Part shown: positions 11,315-23,868 of the stretch, one piece after another
Numbering within the stretch: the first letter of the stretch is position 1
Layout: the number at the start of each line of letters is the position of its first letter
DNA from: Pholis gunnellus
Lineage: Eukaryota > Chordata > Actinopteri > Perciformes > Pholidae
Assembly: GCA_910591455.2 (NCBI GenBank)
Contig: OU342819.1
Location: 11,461,406 to 11,525,405 of the forward strand
Reading direction: 5' to 3'
DNA: 64,000 nucleotides
The notes under the pieces: model-generated
Databases searched by the model: none
Told to the model about the DNA's origin: nothing
Seen by the model: only the letters and a program-made list of their open reading frames with translations
Made by a program: the position numbers and the translations under genes

Positions 11315-14300
11315 CTACACTTTTTGCTGCATCTCTATCTGTTGGCCCTGTCTGGTCTGACTTTGGCCCTTCCCATTCATCTCGTACACTGAGCTCTTCT
11401 GCTGCTGCCGTCTGTAACACCACACCCCAACGATAACCGCCGTGGCGACCGCACACAGCGCCACAATTATCGCTGCCACCGTAGGACCTCGGCTGGAGGA
11501 GCTCGGAGGACGGGGAGGGCAGTTGTCTCCTGTACAGATCGCCTCCCCCATATCTCCCTCCATCTCACCCCTCTCGCCGGTCTCACCAGGCAGATTGTGT
11601 AAAGTGTGCTCTTCCATCACTACGCCGTCGCCGTCGCCGTCGCGCATCGGCGGAACCGGGCCGTGATCGAGGAAGGGATGCTCAGTGAGGTCACCCTGCC
11701 AGAAGTGGGTGGGAGCTGCCTGTTGTGTGTCGTAGTCCAGGGTGTCGGAGTATGAGGGAGAGTCTGAGGGCTGTGAGGGGGCGGCGCTGGGGATGAATCC
11801 AGGCCACATCTCCTCTGCTCCCCCTTGATTTAAAGCAGGCGTTGTGGTGGGAGACTCGGCCTCCTCTGGTAGGCTGGTGTAAGGGCCCGGTTCACGAATG
11901 TCCACCTCATTGGGTCTGTCTGTTGCCCCAACAACTGTCCCCCTCTCTGCATCCTCTGGTCGTACCCTTTCTGTTGTGGAGTCACCAATTTCTGTTCCCT
12001 CCGAAACGACAGGGTAGCCGTCCAGCCAGGTGTCATCTGTGGCCGCCTCTCCTTCTGCTCCCTTCTGAGTGCCGTTCTGATGTTCATCCGCTGCTACAGA
12101 AAATATTACATGCTGATGACCGTCGTTGTCATCTTCATGGCTGTCATGATCATCATAGCTGTCATGGTCATCGTGTTCATGATCGTCGTGATCAGTGTAA
12201 TGGTCGTTGTCGTTCTCCTCCTCTGGGTCGTAATGCTCCTCGCGGTCATCAGGGTCAGGGTCAGGATGTTCCTCAGAGCCATCAGGATGTTCTCGATCAT
12301 CGTCGACACGATCGCCGGTCACGTCGTCGTGTTCTTCGTAGCTTTCATGTTCATCGAAGGTGTCGTCATACTCCCGGCTGCGAACACGATCGCGGCCCTC
12401 TTCGTGTTCGCCCATGTCATAATGGTCATCGTGGTCATCGTGATCATCGTGGCGGTCACGCTTGTCCAGATCATCATGCTGAGCTGGAATGTAATGCTTC
12501 ACATGATCGCCGTCTTCGTCCTGGCGACTGTCGTGGTCATCTAGATCATCATGGTGGCTGTCGTCATGGGCATCCGGTTCTTCATGGATGCTGTCATCGT
12601 GATCGTCTCCGTTATCTGTGTCTGGATCATCGTAGCCGTCTCGCTCGTCATCGTGGTCGTCGACATCAACTGGACGCTGGTGGTGGAGCGTTTCTTGGCT
12701 GTCACGCTCTTTACTCTCCTCTGATTGGGCGTCTGGGGCTCTCTGTGTAGTCTGGGTGACTGGATTGTTGGAGACAGGATGTCCCTCCTCCTGGAAGGCC
12801 TCAGACGGGAACCAGAAGAGGTGTTTTTGGGAGAGAAGAGAGACAGGTGCTTCTGTGGCAGCATCAATCTTGACCACCTCCCTCCTCTCCTGCTCCCACC
12901 TCGGATGACTTATGAAGTCCTCAACAGCCCGGTCATCGTCCTTTTCTGCTCCTTCTTCAGCTCCTTCATTTTTTCTCCCAATCACCTCTCCTTCAACATC
13001 GTGCTCTCCATGTTGGTCTTGATGCTCCTTCTCTACTTCGACAGTGACGCTTGTTTCTTGCTGCTCCTGACTCCTCCCCTCGTCCGGGTATGCAGCTCTG
13101 TGCACCTCCTCGTACACCTCACCCTGAGCTTCCTCTGGTCTCTCAGTGTGGCGCTCTGCCTCTCCATAGGAATCAGTGAACTTGTCCTCGTAGTCCACCG
13201 GACTTTCAGTCTCATCTGCAGAAACACAACAAGGACACATTGACAAAGTTACATCAAGTGAACGGTAATTATTAAACAACTCAACTCAAACAAATCAAAG
13301 AGGCATTTGCATTCAAACACAACTTTTAGATTCTGACAATGTGGAAGTACTTTAGAGCAGGGATTCCCCAACCTTTTGGATCATTCCCGTATAAAGGAAA
13401 GGTTATACATCAATATGAAGCCACAGCCAGCAGCCAGTTAGCTTAGCTTAGCATAAAGACTAGAAACAGGGGGAAACAGCTACCCTACAATCACCTCTAA
13501 AGCTCATTATTTTTGCTAATGCCAGGCAACCAGCGGAGACTTGAGGAAGTCCCTTCTCCTTGCTCAGAAATAGCACTGCAACATTTTGGCTTTACTTTAG
13601 TTTTTGTGCGGATTAAACAAACTAGATATAATGTGTTAACTAGTAAACTTTAGAGGTGCCGGTAGTTTTATTTTGTTACCTTTGGACAGAGCCAGGCTAG
13701 CATGTTTTCTCCTGTTTTACAGTCTTTAAAGTTTGGCTCCAGCAAAAGTGTCATCAATCTTCTAAAATAACTCTCAGCAATAGTCGAACTGTTCCTTTAA
13801 AGTAAAGTATTGTCTGCTTGTGATGCTTTATCACAGGGGTCACATTCTTATTTGGAGGATTTCTAGAGGCATGACAAGGTGAAAGTATCCCGTATATCAC
13901 ACAAAATAAGTCAGTAGTAATGTAAATATAACTTCGTGCTTTTCCCTTTGTTATCTCTTTAAATCATTCATCATCATCAGTCCTCAGATTGATCTCGGGA
14001 CAGTTCAGGAACCGCTGGTGTAGCACACGAAGATGAGTACGACCCCGTTAGCTACTCATGGACACAGGCCTGGCATTCTGCTTTCACATTCAACTCTTCT
14101 CCCTCTGCTATGAACTGGGCCACGCTATGGCATGTCACACTGAGGTGTCATAGCAGCCATTCTCTACTCACAACTGAGACTCTGTTTCCCAAAAGGCCAA
14201 GAATCAAGTACCGATCACCTAACAACGCTGGGAGCCAACAGTCGAAGCTCAGCCAAGACCTACAGCATTTGGGAAAGTTGGCAAGTTGGCCATCCTGTAG

Positions 14301-17300
14301 AGCCTACATCCTATTTTGTGACAATTGTTCTTCAACTGTCTTCATCATTCTGAAACCATAACACAACAAATGTCGAGGGCAAAATGGTCTGATGTTACTA
14401 TCTTTAAGTAACATACATAAGTAGGATAGGAATTTGGTGTACACATGAAACTTGTTAAACTGTGTTGGAGTAGAATTCACAGAGTGAATGTTTATCTGAC
14501 AATTGTGCTTCATTTTAATCAAAATCTCCAAAAATCTCCAAAATCTGGACGACTCTAATGCAAGTCAAGGATCCGCAACAATTTCAAGTTAATGTGGTCT
14601 TCAATACACTGAATTGAATATTAGGCCAACTGAAGAACATTTACTCAATATTGTTAGATTTCTAAAGGGAATAGTGTAGTCATAGTCGTAGTAGTAGTAA
14701 CAGTAGGAGGAGTAGTTGTAGCATAGAACAACCCCCCATGACAATGCTAGATAAAAAAAGAAAGAAACTTTTGCTTCATTCATTTGTCATACCAGTCAGA
14801 GAGACTGAGGAGAAATGACAAAAAGTTGAAGGTATTTAAAAAAAACTAAAACATTCAGGGCTTTTAAGAAAAGGAGGTTGACATCAGAGTGGTCTCCTGT
14901 CCGTCTCGGTCAAAGCTTTGAAGAAGATGAACAGGAAGTGGGCTTTCTCTTTCTGCCTCTTTCCATTTCTGTCCCACCCTCAAAGATGAACAGTTTCAAG
15001 ACCGCCTTACCTTTGACACATATCTCCACTAGTCCATACCACTCTCCACAGCTGTCGCACAGCAGGCTGAAGGCACTGTGTCCACTGGGCATTGCGTAAC
15101 CCGGCACACAGGTGTACAGCAGCTCATCTCCCATCTCATACCCAGTGTGGCCCTGTAGACGGGCGTTAGGAAAGGATGGAGGGTCACCGCACGGCACACC
15201 TGTCAACAGCAAAAACAGACATGCAAGTGATCTTAAAAAACATACAACATACAAAGTGGAATATAAATGTTTTGAGTTGTAAAACAAACTGGTATATAGA
15301 GATGCCGCAATCCCTATTCAGTACTGCACAGTGTGGTTAATGAACCATGACACATAATTATTATCCAGCTTTACAGCATCACTCTCCCATTTGTAAACAG
15401 AAAGAGATCAGAATGACTCAAGGGACAGGAAGCAATGGGCTTTGTGGAAAATGTGGATGTTAATTTGACAAACAGGACCACTAACAATGCCACTGGGATG
15501 AGATAAAGGCAGTGTTTTGTCTTGACTCTGGTCTAATTTGTTATGGCAGTTTTACAGAGGCAGCACAGATATTAACATGTTGATTTAGCATAAAATGCCA
15601 CTCTCACTACATATTTTTCTATGTTTTCAGTTGTTGTATTTACTCTCCAAAATAAAAACCTTTTCAAAATACAATCAAATCCTGTGTTGTTGTTGTTTTT
15701 TCTTCTCAAAATGTAGGTTTAGAAATAGGGTTGTAGGTAGGGCTGATCCCATGCAGTCATCGTCTGCAGAGTTGGGAAATCTCTCCCACCACTGATTATT
15801 AATGGCCTCTAACAATTTACTCCTCTCTGAAATGGGAAGGCAACCACAGCTGCATCATCAAAAAAGCCCTCCAAAGACTCTTTTTCCTGCGCCAGCTCAA
15901 AAGGTTTGTGGTGTAAAGAGTGGAGAAGCTTGACAGAATTGTTTGCTTTGCCTAAAAGAATCCTCAACTGTAAACTCATCCCCGTCTCTGACATCTACGG
16001 GACCCTCATTGTGCACAAAAGTCTAAAAATACTACAATACCTGTTAATGTAACTCTCCCCTCAGGAAAAACCAAGACATCAAACTTCCTCAAGGCTCTTG
16101 TTTTAAGTCTGAATGTGTTAATGTGAAACATAGAAATGGCAAACACACACAATGTTGCAGGATGGAGAGTGTTGAACGTAGAGGATATAAGGAACGCTTA
16201 GTAAATGTCAGGAAAGACACACACATACTGACACAAATACACACACTCTGTTCCCACAAAGCTCATCTATTCATAACCGGATCATGACTTACTTATGTAC
16301 AGATTTATAAATGATGAGTGCATGAGTGTATATATCTGTGTGTACCGTGTGTTTACTGACCTTTGTCTTTGATACAGAAGGCGTCCAGGTGTGCAGCGTC
16401 CTCTGTGGCGTTTTCTGTTCTCACATCCACTGCTTTCAGTGCACTGCCCACAACATTACACACCGTGGTCCTAGAAATCAATAGATAAATAATCAATAAA
16501 CAGATACTTCATACGTCTACTCCACTACATATCAGAGGAAAATATGGTACTTTTTACCCCACATCCAAAAAAAGACTAGCATAACTTTGTTTTTTCTTCT
16601 TTCCTCTCTCATTAATCATTTCCTGACGCCTCAGATTTATCTTGGGACCCACAAGTTGGGAACCACAGGAGTAAAATACCTAACAGTATGTAAAGTAGTT
16701 CAAAGTAGTATTACCTCGAGCAGCTACAACAGTAAACTGCTGCTTACATATTAATGCATCATAAAATAAATTATAATAAATAACATATCAGTCACAGGGG
16801 ACATTTTTCTGCAGATTGAGTACTTTTCATTTTGATATTTTAAGTATATTTTGTTGATAATACTTATGTACTTGTACTTAATATGAATGCAGGACTTTCA
16901 GTTGTAATGGAGTATTGTTGCATTAATATATTGGTACTTTTACACAAGTAAAGTAGCTCAATAATTCTTCCTCCACTACTGATAACAGTGAAGTGAGATT
17001 TCTGCTGAATAAAGCTGCAGCTCTGGTTAATATATGTATACAGAAGATATGACGACACACACAGACAGATATAAACAGTACGTGCTGCTTTCTCGGTCCC
17101 CGCCTGATTTGTTGCTTATTCAAATATTATTACAGTGTGACACCAGAGTCCAGAAACACACATCATGTCTCAGGCATGCTGCACTATCAGCAGTTGCAGC
17201 CTGCGGCACAATGTTATCACACTGTGGCACATTACGCATAGATGTTCCCATGCAGAAGCCTTAAGTTGCAGCCCACCTCATATAGAACAATCATAACATC

Positions 17301-17643
17301 AGGGACTTAATATAAAACGCTTTCCACAGAGACCGAATGAATAATGCGGTCAGCGCACGGCGCCTACAAGCTGCGGTAAAAAAAAAATGCTGAGTAAACA
17401 GTCTATTTTTGTTGCCACATTAAGGTTTATAGCATCGCTAGCCCATTTGTCATCTAAAAGCACCAGATAAGACTGACTCAAACGTCCCAGGCCAATCACA
17501 TCATGTTCCCATAGCAGCTCCCGACTCCATTTGGAAAGAAAATTTAAAGCAGAGTTCAGAAACATAATTAAAAGTCAGACATATTACACTTTTCATATAA
17601 TGTTGCACGGTAATAACATTAATCAAGCTTCATCAAATGGAAA

Positions 17644-17727
<84 letters not shown>

Positions 17728-20700
17728 GTGTAACTCAGTCAATCAAAGCACCAGTAATTGGAAATAATTTGACTGGCAGTGCAGTGAGAATGTGAGAGGT
17801 GGTGTGAGTCATACCGAATGCTTGTGCCACGCTAACTTCAGCTTATAAGGACACAAATCTGAGAGACAAACAGGCAGCAGGGCAGAAATCGCCAGGAAAA
17901 CACTCAGGGAGAGACAAAAAAAAAGACTTTTCACATTAAACTCTAGCGTCTGGAGGCATCTGTGTGTGTGTGTGTGTGTGTGAAAGAGAGAAGGATATGA
18001 CCTCTATCAGAGACACTTCACCTGACCGAAGAACCATTTCTCAAAACCCTCACCTTGCGTGACATAACCATTACCGGGAAAACCCAAAGATACGTGTGTG
18101 TTTGTATGAGTTTGCTGGTATTATTGTGTTTGGTTGTCGTGGCAGCAGCTCTATGATTGACAGGTAAGAGGAAGACGTTAAGGTAGGAGCGTCCATCTGA
18201 GAAGCGCTTGTTATTATGCAACAGACCTAAAACTTATGTCAAAGACTACAGGTTAACTGGCACTTACAGCGTTACCCTCTGAAAAAAAAACACATTTTTA
18301 TTGAAGGAGCAGATGAGGACTGTATGCAACACCCCTCTCTTTGGATATGACAGCTGGAAAAAAAAGAATTCTCTGAATTTGTCGGGATGAACTCAGCTTC
18401 GACACACAGAGACATAGATGGGTGACACACTGTGAAACATGGTACGCAGGTGTGAAAGCTGACCAACGCTGGCCAACACGTAGAGAGCAGCGGAGCGCAC
18501 GGAATGGAGAACAAAAAGTGTCAGCTTTTCCTCCGACCAGACGTTCGTCATCCTCAGAGGCAGACGGACATTTTGAAGCAGGTTCAGTTTCATAACACTG
18601 ATGATTCCTCCTTTGAATGATCCTTTCCATCTATTTATTTAGATTTAATATATTCATTTTCCAAGTCATTACATTATAAACCGATGTAAAATAATTTATC
18701 ACACATTTATCAACTTCCAATACCTTCTTTAGCTCGTTCAATACACTTAATGCACTTGTGGAAGTACTTTAAGGGCCCTTTAATCTATCTAGTAACATTA
18801 CAGAGAGTTGTAATTATTCAGTCATGACCTGTCTGGAGCCTTGCCTGTGCTCCAGACAGGAGCACTCCCCTCTAGCATGAGTTAGCCATGCTAGAGGTGT
18901 GGCTCTAGGGATAGGTAGACTGTCTGTCTGTCTGTCTGTCTGGTGGTTTGGCGGCTGGTGCGCCACTATAGGACACACCGAAATATCTCAACAACCATCG
19001 ATTGCTAAGAAACTGAATTGTAACGGCTTTGATCATGAGGTACACATTTCAGTTCGACACAGAAGTAGATAAATATGTGTCTGTTTTCAGTTTGAAAGAG
19101 TTTTCGGGTGGGAATGGGGGGGGAGGGGGAATAGAGCGAAAGAATGGTTGAAGGATTACTTGTACTTAAAGGGCCATAGCGGCCTCATAATGAAACTTCT
19201 CCCGTGTGCCGAGCACGTAAGAGGAGGATGGTGGCCGTCGCGAAAACGTGAAAAATGTCAAACTAAAGCTGATTATATACTAAATATGGCATTCTTAATA
19301 ATATAATAATCAATTACTTTAGACTTTAATTAGATCCCGCTGAATGCAACACAATGTTCCTTTATTCCAATTTCAAGATGCTTATATTGCAAAAAAAAAA
19401 ATCTCTGAAGAATTCATGGCAGTATTTTAGCTCAACACAAGCACCACACCACCACCTATGTGATGCTGTACAGCATGTACCTCACAGCCCTGAAATCACC
19501 CAATACTGAAACCACAAAGACCACGTACTCTTCATGTATCCTCTGTCATTACCACCAAAGACTCACCTCACTATAAACTAACAGTGCATCCTCTCCCTCC
19601 AGGCCCAGAGCAGCCCTGTCTCTTTGTCTGCATGGGAGTCTGTCTGTCTCTCGGGGCTGAATGCTGTGTGTCATGTTACCGTGGAGATGAGAGGTGTAAA
19701 TGGAGGCAGTTGTCGACATGACACCCCGGCTCAGAATTCCCTCCTCCTCCAGGAGGGAACAGAGGAGTCTTTCTCCCGCTCTTCCTCTCTCTTTTTCTCT
19801 CTCCCCCCCCCCCTGAAATGTGTCACTCTCTTCTTCTATCTTCCCATCCTGTGTGTAACTGCCGCTGCTGCCTTTACTTCCTTTCTCTTTCATCCGTTCC
19901 TGCAACCGCTGTCACGCTCACAGAGATGCACACACACACACACACAGCAAGATGACATTTGACCTCAAGACGCCCCGACATGTCCCTTAAAGCGACGAAC
20001 ACCCTCAATACGTCTTTCCTTACCCCACTGTGCCTCCGTAGAGCCACCCACGGGTGCATGGGGAGAAGAAGCACTCCACCACAGCATGATGGAGCTCCTC
20101 TGCTGATGCCAAGCGGGCTTGTCGAGAGGCACAAGCCCCCTCGGCATCTCTGAAGCCCTGCAGGCCGGAGGAGTTTCTCAGGTCCAACACGAACACTCGA
20201 CCTGAGAGGTAAGAGAGAGAGCAGGGAGTAAGAGGACCCCCTCTGAAACTTCCTATTTCCTCTTATTAACCTCTTATATTGCACAAAGTCATACACGTTT
20301 TCATGAGCGCCAGTTTAGATTTGACCTGTGAGCTTCTGAGAACTGGTAAGAAGACACCTCACCTAATTCACAAGTGTTTTGTCAATTGTTATTAAATTAA
20401 ACCTTTTCTGTTTCCCCTGAAGAGAAATATGGATTTTGAGACTGATCGCAAAATCTATGTAAATCCATACTATGTGTGCCACAATACAGATGTGCATTTA
20501 AGTACAACTGCTGGTGTGAATCATCAATTAATGAAGACATTTCTATGCTTATTAACATTATCACCACATAAAAAATGACAGGTCCCAATATATTTCACAA
20601 TATAATAGATATTATTAGATATATATGTTGGCAGCTGCGAAAAGGTTGGTGAATAAATCAAATTATTTTGTATAAATGGAACATTCTACATAACAGCAGC

Positions 20701-21448
20701 ATTACACTTGCATGTCAGTGCATTGAAGTATAGTTTTCAATAGAGAAGTTTGACCGTGTACAGTATTGGCAACAGGAATGATCAATTTAAGCATCACAGG
20801 AATGAATGCGTCCCTCTCATCATCAAACCAAATCAGAGGTGAAAGTCTGGACTCTGATTTGAGCTTTGAAGCTCATATAGAAATAAAATAAATTCAAATT
20901 TAAATCAAATGAACACCTGGCATTAAGTTAATGTGGTAGCCATAGATTTTCTTTTGACTACTTTTATTTCTCTCTTTATTGGATGTTTTATTCTCTTTTT
21001 ATCAACTTGTAGAGCACCTTTTTCATCATCATTATTTGGTCTTCAGAATCACTAAAGCAAATGTTCCTAGCAGTAAATATTTGAAGATGTTTTTTTTATT
21101 ATTGCGATAAAATGTTACATTTACAGAAAAAATACATAATTACTGAATGCACAAGGCAAGGCAAGAGCCAATTAGTTAGTGCACGCTTCCCCCAGCAACG
21201 GTTCGTACATCACCAACCCTTAACTTTCCTGAAGGAATCTAATTAAATATTCTAATACAAGCTTTGTGCTAATTGTCTTTGGGAATAAACTGTGAGTTTA
21301 CAATGAAGTATGTGGTATACTTTGTATAATTTTCTTCGAGTACAAAATCTTAAAATATGAACTTACCGTCTGCATTTACAACAGAGGTCACCACAAGACA
21401 AGCCAGGCATCCAAAGAGCAATGCTGTTTTGTTACAACGATCCAGCAT
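11315..21448 (-). CDS. susd5: Sushi domain-containing protein 5 (SUSD5), complete, 5 exons
   Basis: SUSD5 is a single-pass membrane protein with a hyaluronan-type Link domain and one sushi domain; its role is poorly known. Coding exons on the minus strand: 21448-21367, 20201-20024, 16470-16361, 15199-15011 and 13215-11315. Borders are GT-AG and phases agree, giving 819 codons against about 629 in human. Residues 1-26 are a signal peptide (MLDRCNKTALLFGCLACLVV). Residues about 29-120 form the Link domain (VFVLDLRNSSGLQGFRDAEG, CTRGWLYGGTVG, DAFCIKDKG). Residues 127-186 form the sushi module (CGDPPSFPNA, CDSCGEWYGLVEICVK). Then comes a long acidic stalk, including QKHLFWFPSEAF near 316, a D/H/E-rich stretch at about 369-555, and TWLDGYPV near 584. 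The membrane segment is about 765-787 and the tail SSVYEMNGKG...QQIEMQQKV matches the family. The extra length is mostly the acidic, histidine-rich stalk. Confidence 0.94.
12100..12670 (-). repeat. susd5: Low-complexity D/H/E codon repeat inside susd5 exon 5
   Basis: About 190 codons dominated by Asp, His and Glu, with tandem units such as HDDHDDHDDHYD and DHDDHEHDDHDSYDDHDS. The DNA is an imperfect trinucleotide repeat (catcgtgatcatcgtgg-like on the plus strand) and yields open frames on both strands. The susd5 frame is the real one because it joins recognisable conserved segments at both ends. Confidence 0.85.
13385..13800. repeat. Second copy of the gctaagctaagc inverted-half repeat, susd5 intron 4
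   Basis: Contains gccagcagccagttagctta with gcataaagactagaaacagg (13429-13469), then cacctctaaagctcatta, and later ggacagagccaggctagcat and acagtcttta (13684-13729). Order and motifs match the crtap intron 5 copy in the opposite orientation. Confidence 0.65.
13801..15010 (-). other. susd5: susd5 intron 4, remaining part
   Basis: Unique-looking, AT-rich intron sequence with no recognised gene. A short run of gta trinucleotides lies around 14685-14720. The stretch near 14880-15000 is purine/pyrimidine skewed and ends at the donor of the sushi exon. Confidence 0.5.
15830..16070 (+). repeat. Degenerate LINE reverse-transcriptase fragment
   Basis: The plus strand from about 15858 reads IKKALQRLFFLRQLKRF before a stop. 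This resembles the 'KKAQQRLYFLRxLKxF' segment near the C-terminus of the reverse transcriptases of fish CR1/L2/Rex-type LINEs. After stops, another short piece resembles the following conserved segment (VEKLDRIV). It is a dead fragment within susd5 intron 3. Confidence 0.55.
16840..16995 (-). repeat. Interspersed 'tggaagaagtatt' family repeat, inverted copy
   Basis: Reads on the minus strand as agtagtggaggaagaatt, then agtaaaagtac-like sequence and actgaaagtcctgcattcat. Related plus-strand sequence lies at 28436-28870 and partial pieces at 22620-22690, 25480-25510, 25730-25790, 25990-26095 and 26745-26795. It is a very common teleost repeat. Confidence 0.6.
17646..17723 (+). repeat. (TG)n microsatellite
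   Basis: About 39 uninterrupted GT units. Confidence 0.95.
18780..19080. repeat. Interspersed repeat with two adjacent perfect hairpins
   Basis: Two stem-loops lie side by side: 12-base arms cctgtctggagc/gctccagacagg (18828-18839 and 18849-18860), then 11-base arms cctctagcatg/catgctagagg (18869-18879 and 18887-18897). They are followed by (tgtc)n at about 18920-18943 and gaaatatctcaacaaccatc, a motif I know from a common fish repeat. Confidence 0.55.
20202..21366 (-). other. susd5: susd5 intron 1
   Basis: AT-rich intron. No gene or obvious element is seen. Confidence 0.6.
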
Positions 21449-23601
21449 CTTTTGGCAAAATCTCACTTTTGTATGTTGGAAAGCGTGTCCGAAAAACTTC
21501 CAGCCGACTTTATGTTATTCACAATCTTGCAGGTTCAGAGTGACAGAGGAGAGCGCGCGCCTGAGCAGCAGGAAGGTGCGCTTGTTGACAAGTGAGGGTG
21601 ATACCGGAAAGAAAACGGTAAGAGCGGCTCACCAGCGAGGCGCAGTTTATCTCCCCCAAATAGTCGCCCTCGCAAGCAGATGGAGCATCGGTGTGAAAAC
21701 TCGCGTGTCCCCGTGAGCAAATACGTCACAGCTCAAAATCTTAAAGGGTGGGCAAAGGCGGTCAGATAGACTGCCGGACTGTTCCTTTACAGAGCGAGAG
21801 GGAGAGATGAGGGGAGGAGATGTGGCATGGATGAAAGCCTCAGCTAAATGTTATACATGTGAGGAAGTGTGTATTTGTGTTGAAGAGTAACATACTGACA
21901 CTGCATTGCTATTTAGAGACAATTTCACACCCAGTGGCTAATAAGGGACCTCAGGTTCAGTACAAGCAGAGCTGATCCTTTGAGCATAAAATCTTAATTA
22001 AGGTGAATTGTCCCCTCTGCGAGGCCCAACTTCCCTATATTGGGCGGTGTGTGTTAATGTGTGTGTCCCATTTGGCGAGGGAGATAAAGACTGATGACCA
22101 AAGCCCATACAGAGCTTTTTGGAGCATGCAGACATTGTTCCAGTAAATCTGCAGGTGAAGATAACCGACCCACGTATATACCAGTACACACAGGATCCAC
22201 ACCACTGTACCGAAAGCAACTTTATAACCTATAAGTACGTTATACATATAAAAGTTATCACAGTGTGCATATGCTTTTTGGAATAAATAAATGCACTTGT
22301 CCACACATACAAATTGCATTTACCTCTCATTTGCACATGCATATGCATTAACATCTCATGCAAGAGGATAGTGTAAGATTTGCAGTACAACAGTTCATTC
22401 TTTGATGAAGCAATCCCACCACGCGGCCCGTTTAGTAGCTGCTCTGTAGCTTTCACATAGTCTCCCTCAGCAGGTGGATGTTGTCCAGTTGTTGTGGAAC
22501 TGTAGAGGATCAAACTTACCATTTCTGAACTTTTAAGTCCATGAAGTGAAAAGAAAAATGGAGATTTGATCATCTACTCATTTCATGACATTTGGGCACC
22601 ATCTGCTGAAAGAAGATGTTTCTTAAGTAAAAGTATGTAAAAGTATTAGCAAAATGTACTTAAAGTATAAATAAGTACTCATTGCATAACAATGGTACCT
22701 GTAAGTGTGTATTGTTATACATCATGTCAGTAGATTATTATTTGTGATGCAATAATGTGCAAGCAGCATGTTATTGTTGGAGTGAATTTTCAGTTTTGCG
22801 ACTAATAATAAACAAATCTGATGATTATTTTTCTTGATGAATTGATTTCTCGTTTGGTCTTTAAGATGTCGCGAAATAGTAAGAATTGTCCTTCATAATT
22901 AGCCGGAAAAATAAAATAAAAACAAAGGAAAAGGAGAGAAGATGAGAACATTAAGAGGATTTTATCCTCCATCTATTTTCCTGCTCCCTGCCGTAAAGAT
23001 GATGACTGTGACTCGCAAGGAGAGGAGACACCGATGCTGTATGTGTGTGTGTTTGCAAATACAGGAAACAATTGGAATGACATTCTTTTTTTAAACAGCC
23101 ACGTATAAATTCCTTAAGGAGTGACACCTTGGTTGAGGATTCACACATACTCATCTCTCTCCATTACTTTCTTCCACATCCCACCTTTTCCATTTTCATA
23201 ATTGCCCCAAAGGAGTCACCCACGCTGCTGCATCGTGGCTTTAAATACCCCGCTGATGTTTTTCCATTTCAGTCACCCTTCTCTGTGTTTCTCTGTAACT
23301 TTTTCCCCCCCTGCCCTCACACACCTCTAATACTTTCGCCTCCTGTTTTAGAGGGGGTTTGCATGAGGGACCTAAAGGTGGGCTGGGATCCTGACTCACG
23401 TTACTGGGGGGCTATTTCTGGAGCGGTGGAAGTTGAAGAGGGCAGAGTGATGGCGTGGAGGAGAGAGACGGTGATTCACACTTGCACCGTCTCAGAGAGG
23501 CATGGTGAGAATTATGTTTGCTGCAGGTGTCCTTCACACAGGTGTGTAATCTCACAGGACTTCCAGTACACACCCTATGAGACAATCTGTGCAATGGAAG
23601 T

Positions 23602-23602
<1 letters not shown>

Positions 23603-23662
<60 letters not shown>
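23603..23662. repeat. (CA)n microsatellite
   Basis: About 30 uninterrupted CA units. Confidence 0.95.
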
Positions 23663-23665
<3 letters not shown>

Positions 23666-23844
23666 CACAGGATCGCTCTGAGTATGTGTGAGACCAGTGA
23701 CTTCCCATGTGAGACATGTCCTGTCAGAATGAGGTGTAGTGCAGGTGTGTGACTGACTCAGAGGAAATCATTGGTCATACTGGTGAAGCCCAGGGACAGA
23801 GGAGGGTATGGCTTTGTCTCCATGGCAACAGCCTCTTGAGAAGC

Positions 23845-23868
23845 GGGGGGGGGGGGGGGGGGGGGGGG
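23845..23868. repeat. G homopolymer
   Basis: 24 consecutive G residues. This length is prone to sequencing and assembly error, and could form a G-quadruplex. Confidence 0.85.

Larger units (their letters stand above)
16475..20023 (-). other. susd5: susd5 intron 2
   Basis: No gene recognised in this 3.5 kb intron. It holds a decayed repeat (16840-16995), a long TG microsatellite, a shorter (TG)11 at 17961-17982, the hairpin-bearing repeat near 18780-19080, and a pyrimidine-rich stretch around 19770-19860. Confidence 0.6.

Noticed and set aside
11842..12750. 302-codon open frame (and a 154-codon one at 12080-12544) on the plus strand
   Set aside because: Both are antisense shadows of the D/H-rich repeat in susd5 exon 5. 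The minus-strand frame joins conserved SUSD5 segments on each side.
23129..23752. 207-codon plus-strand open frame
   Set aside because: It runs through a CA repeat, has no recognisable domain and no sign of splicing to neighbours.
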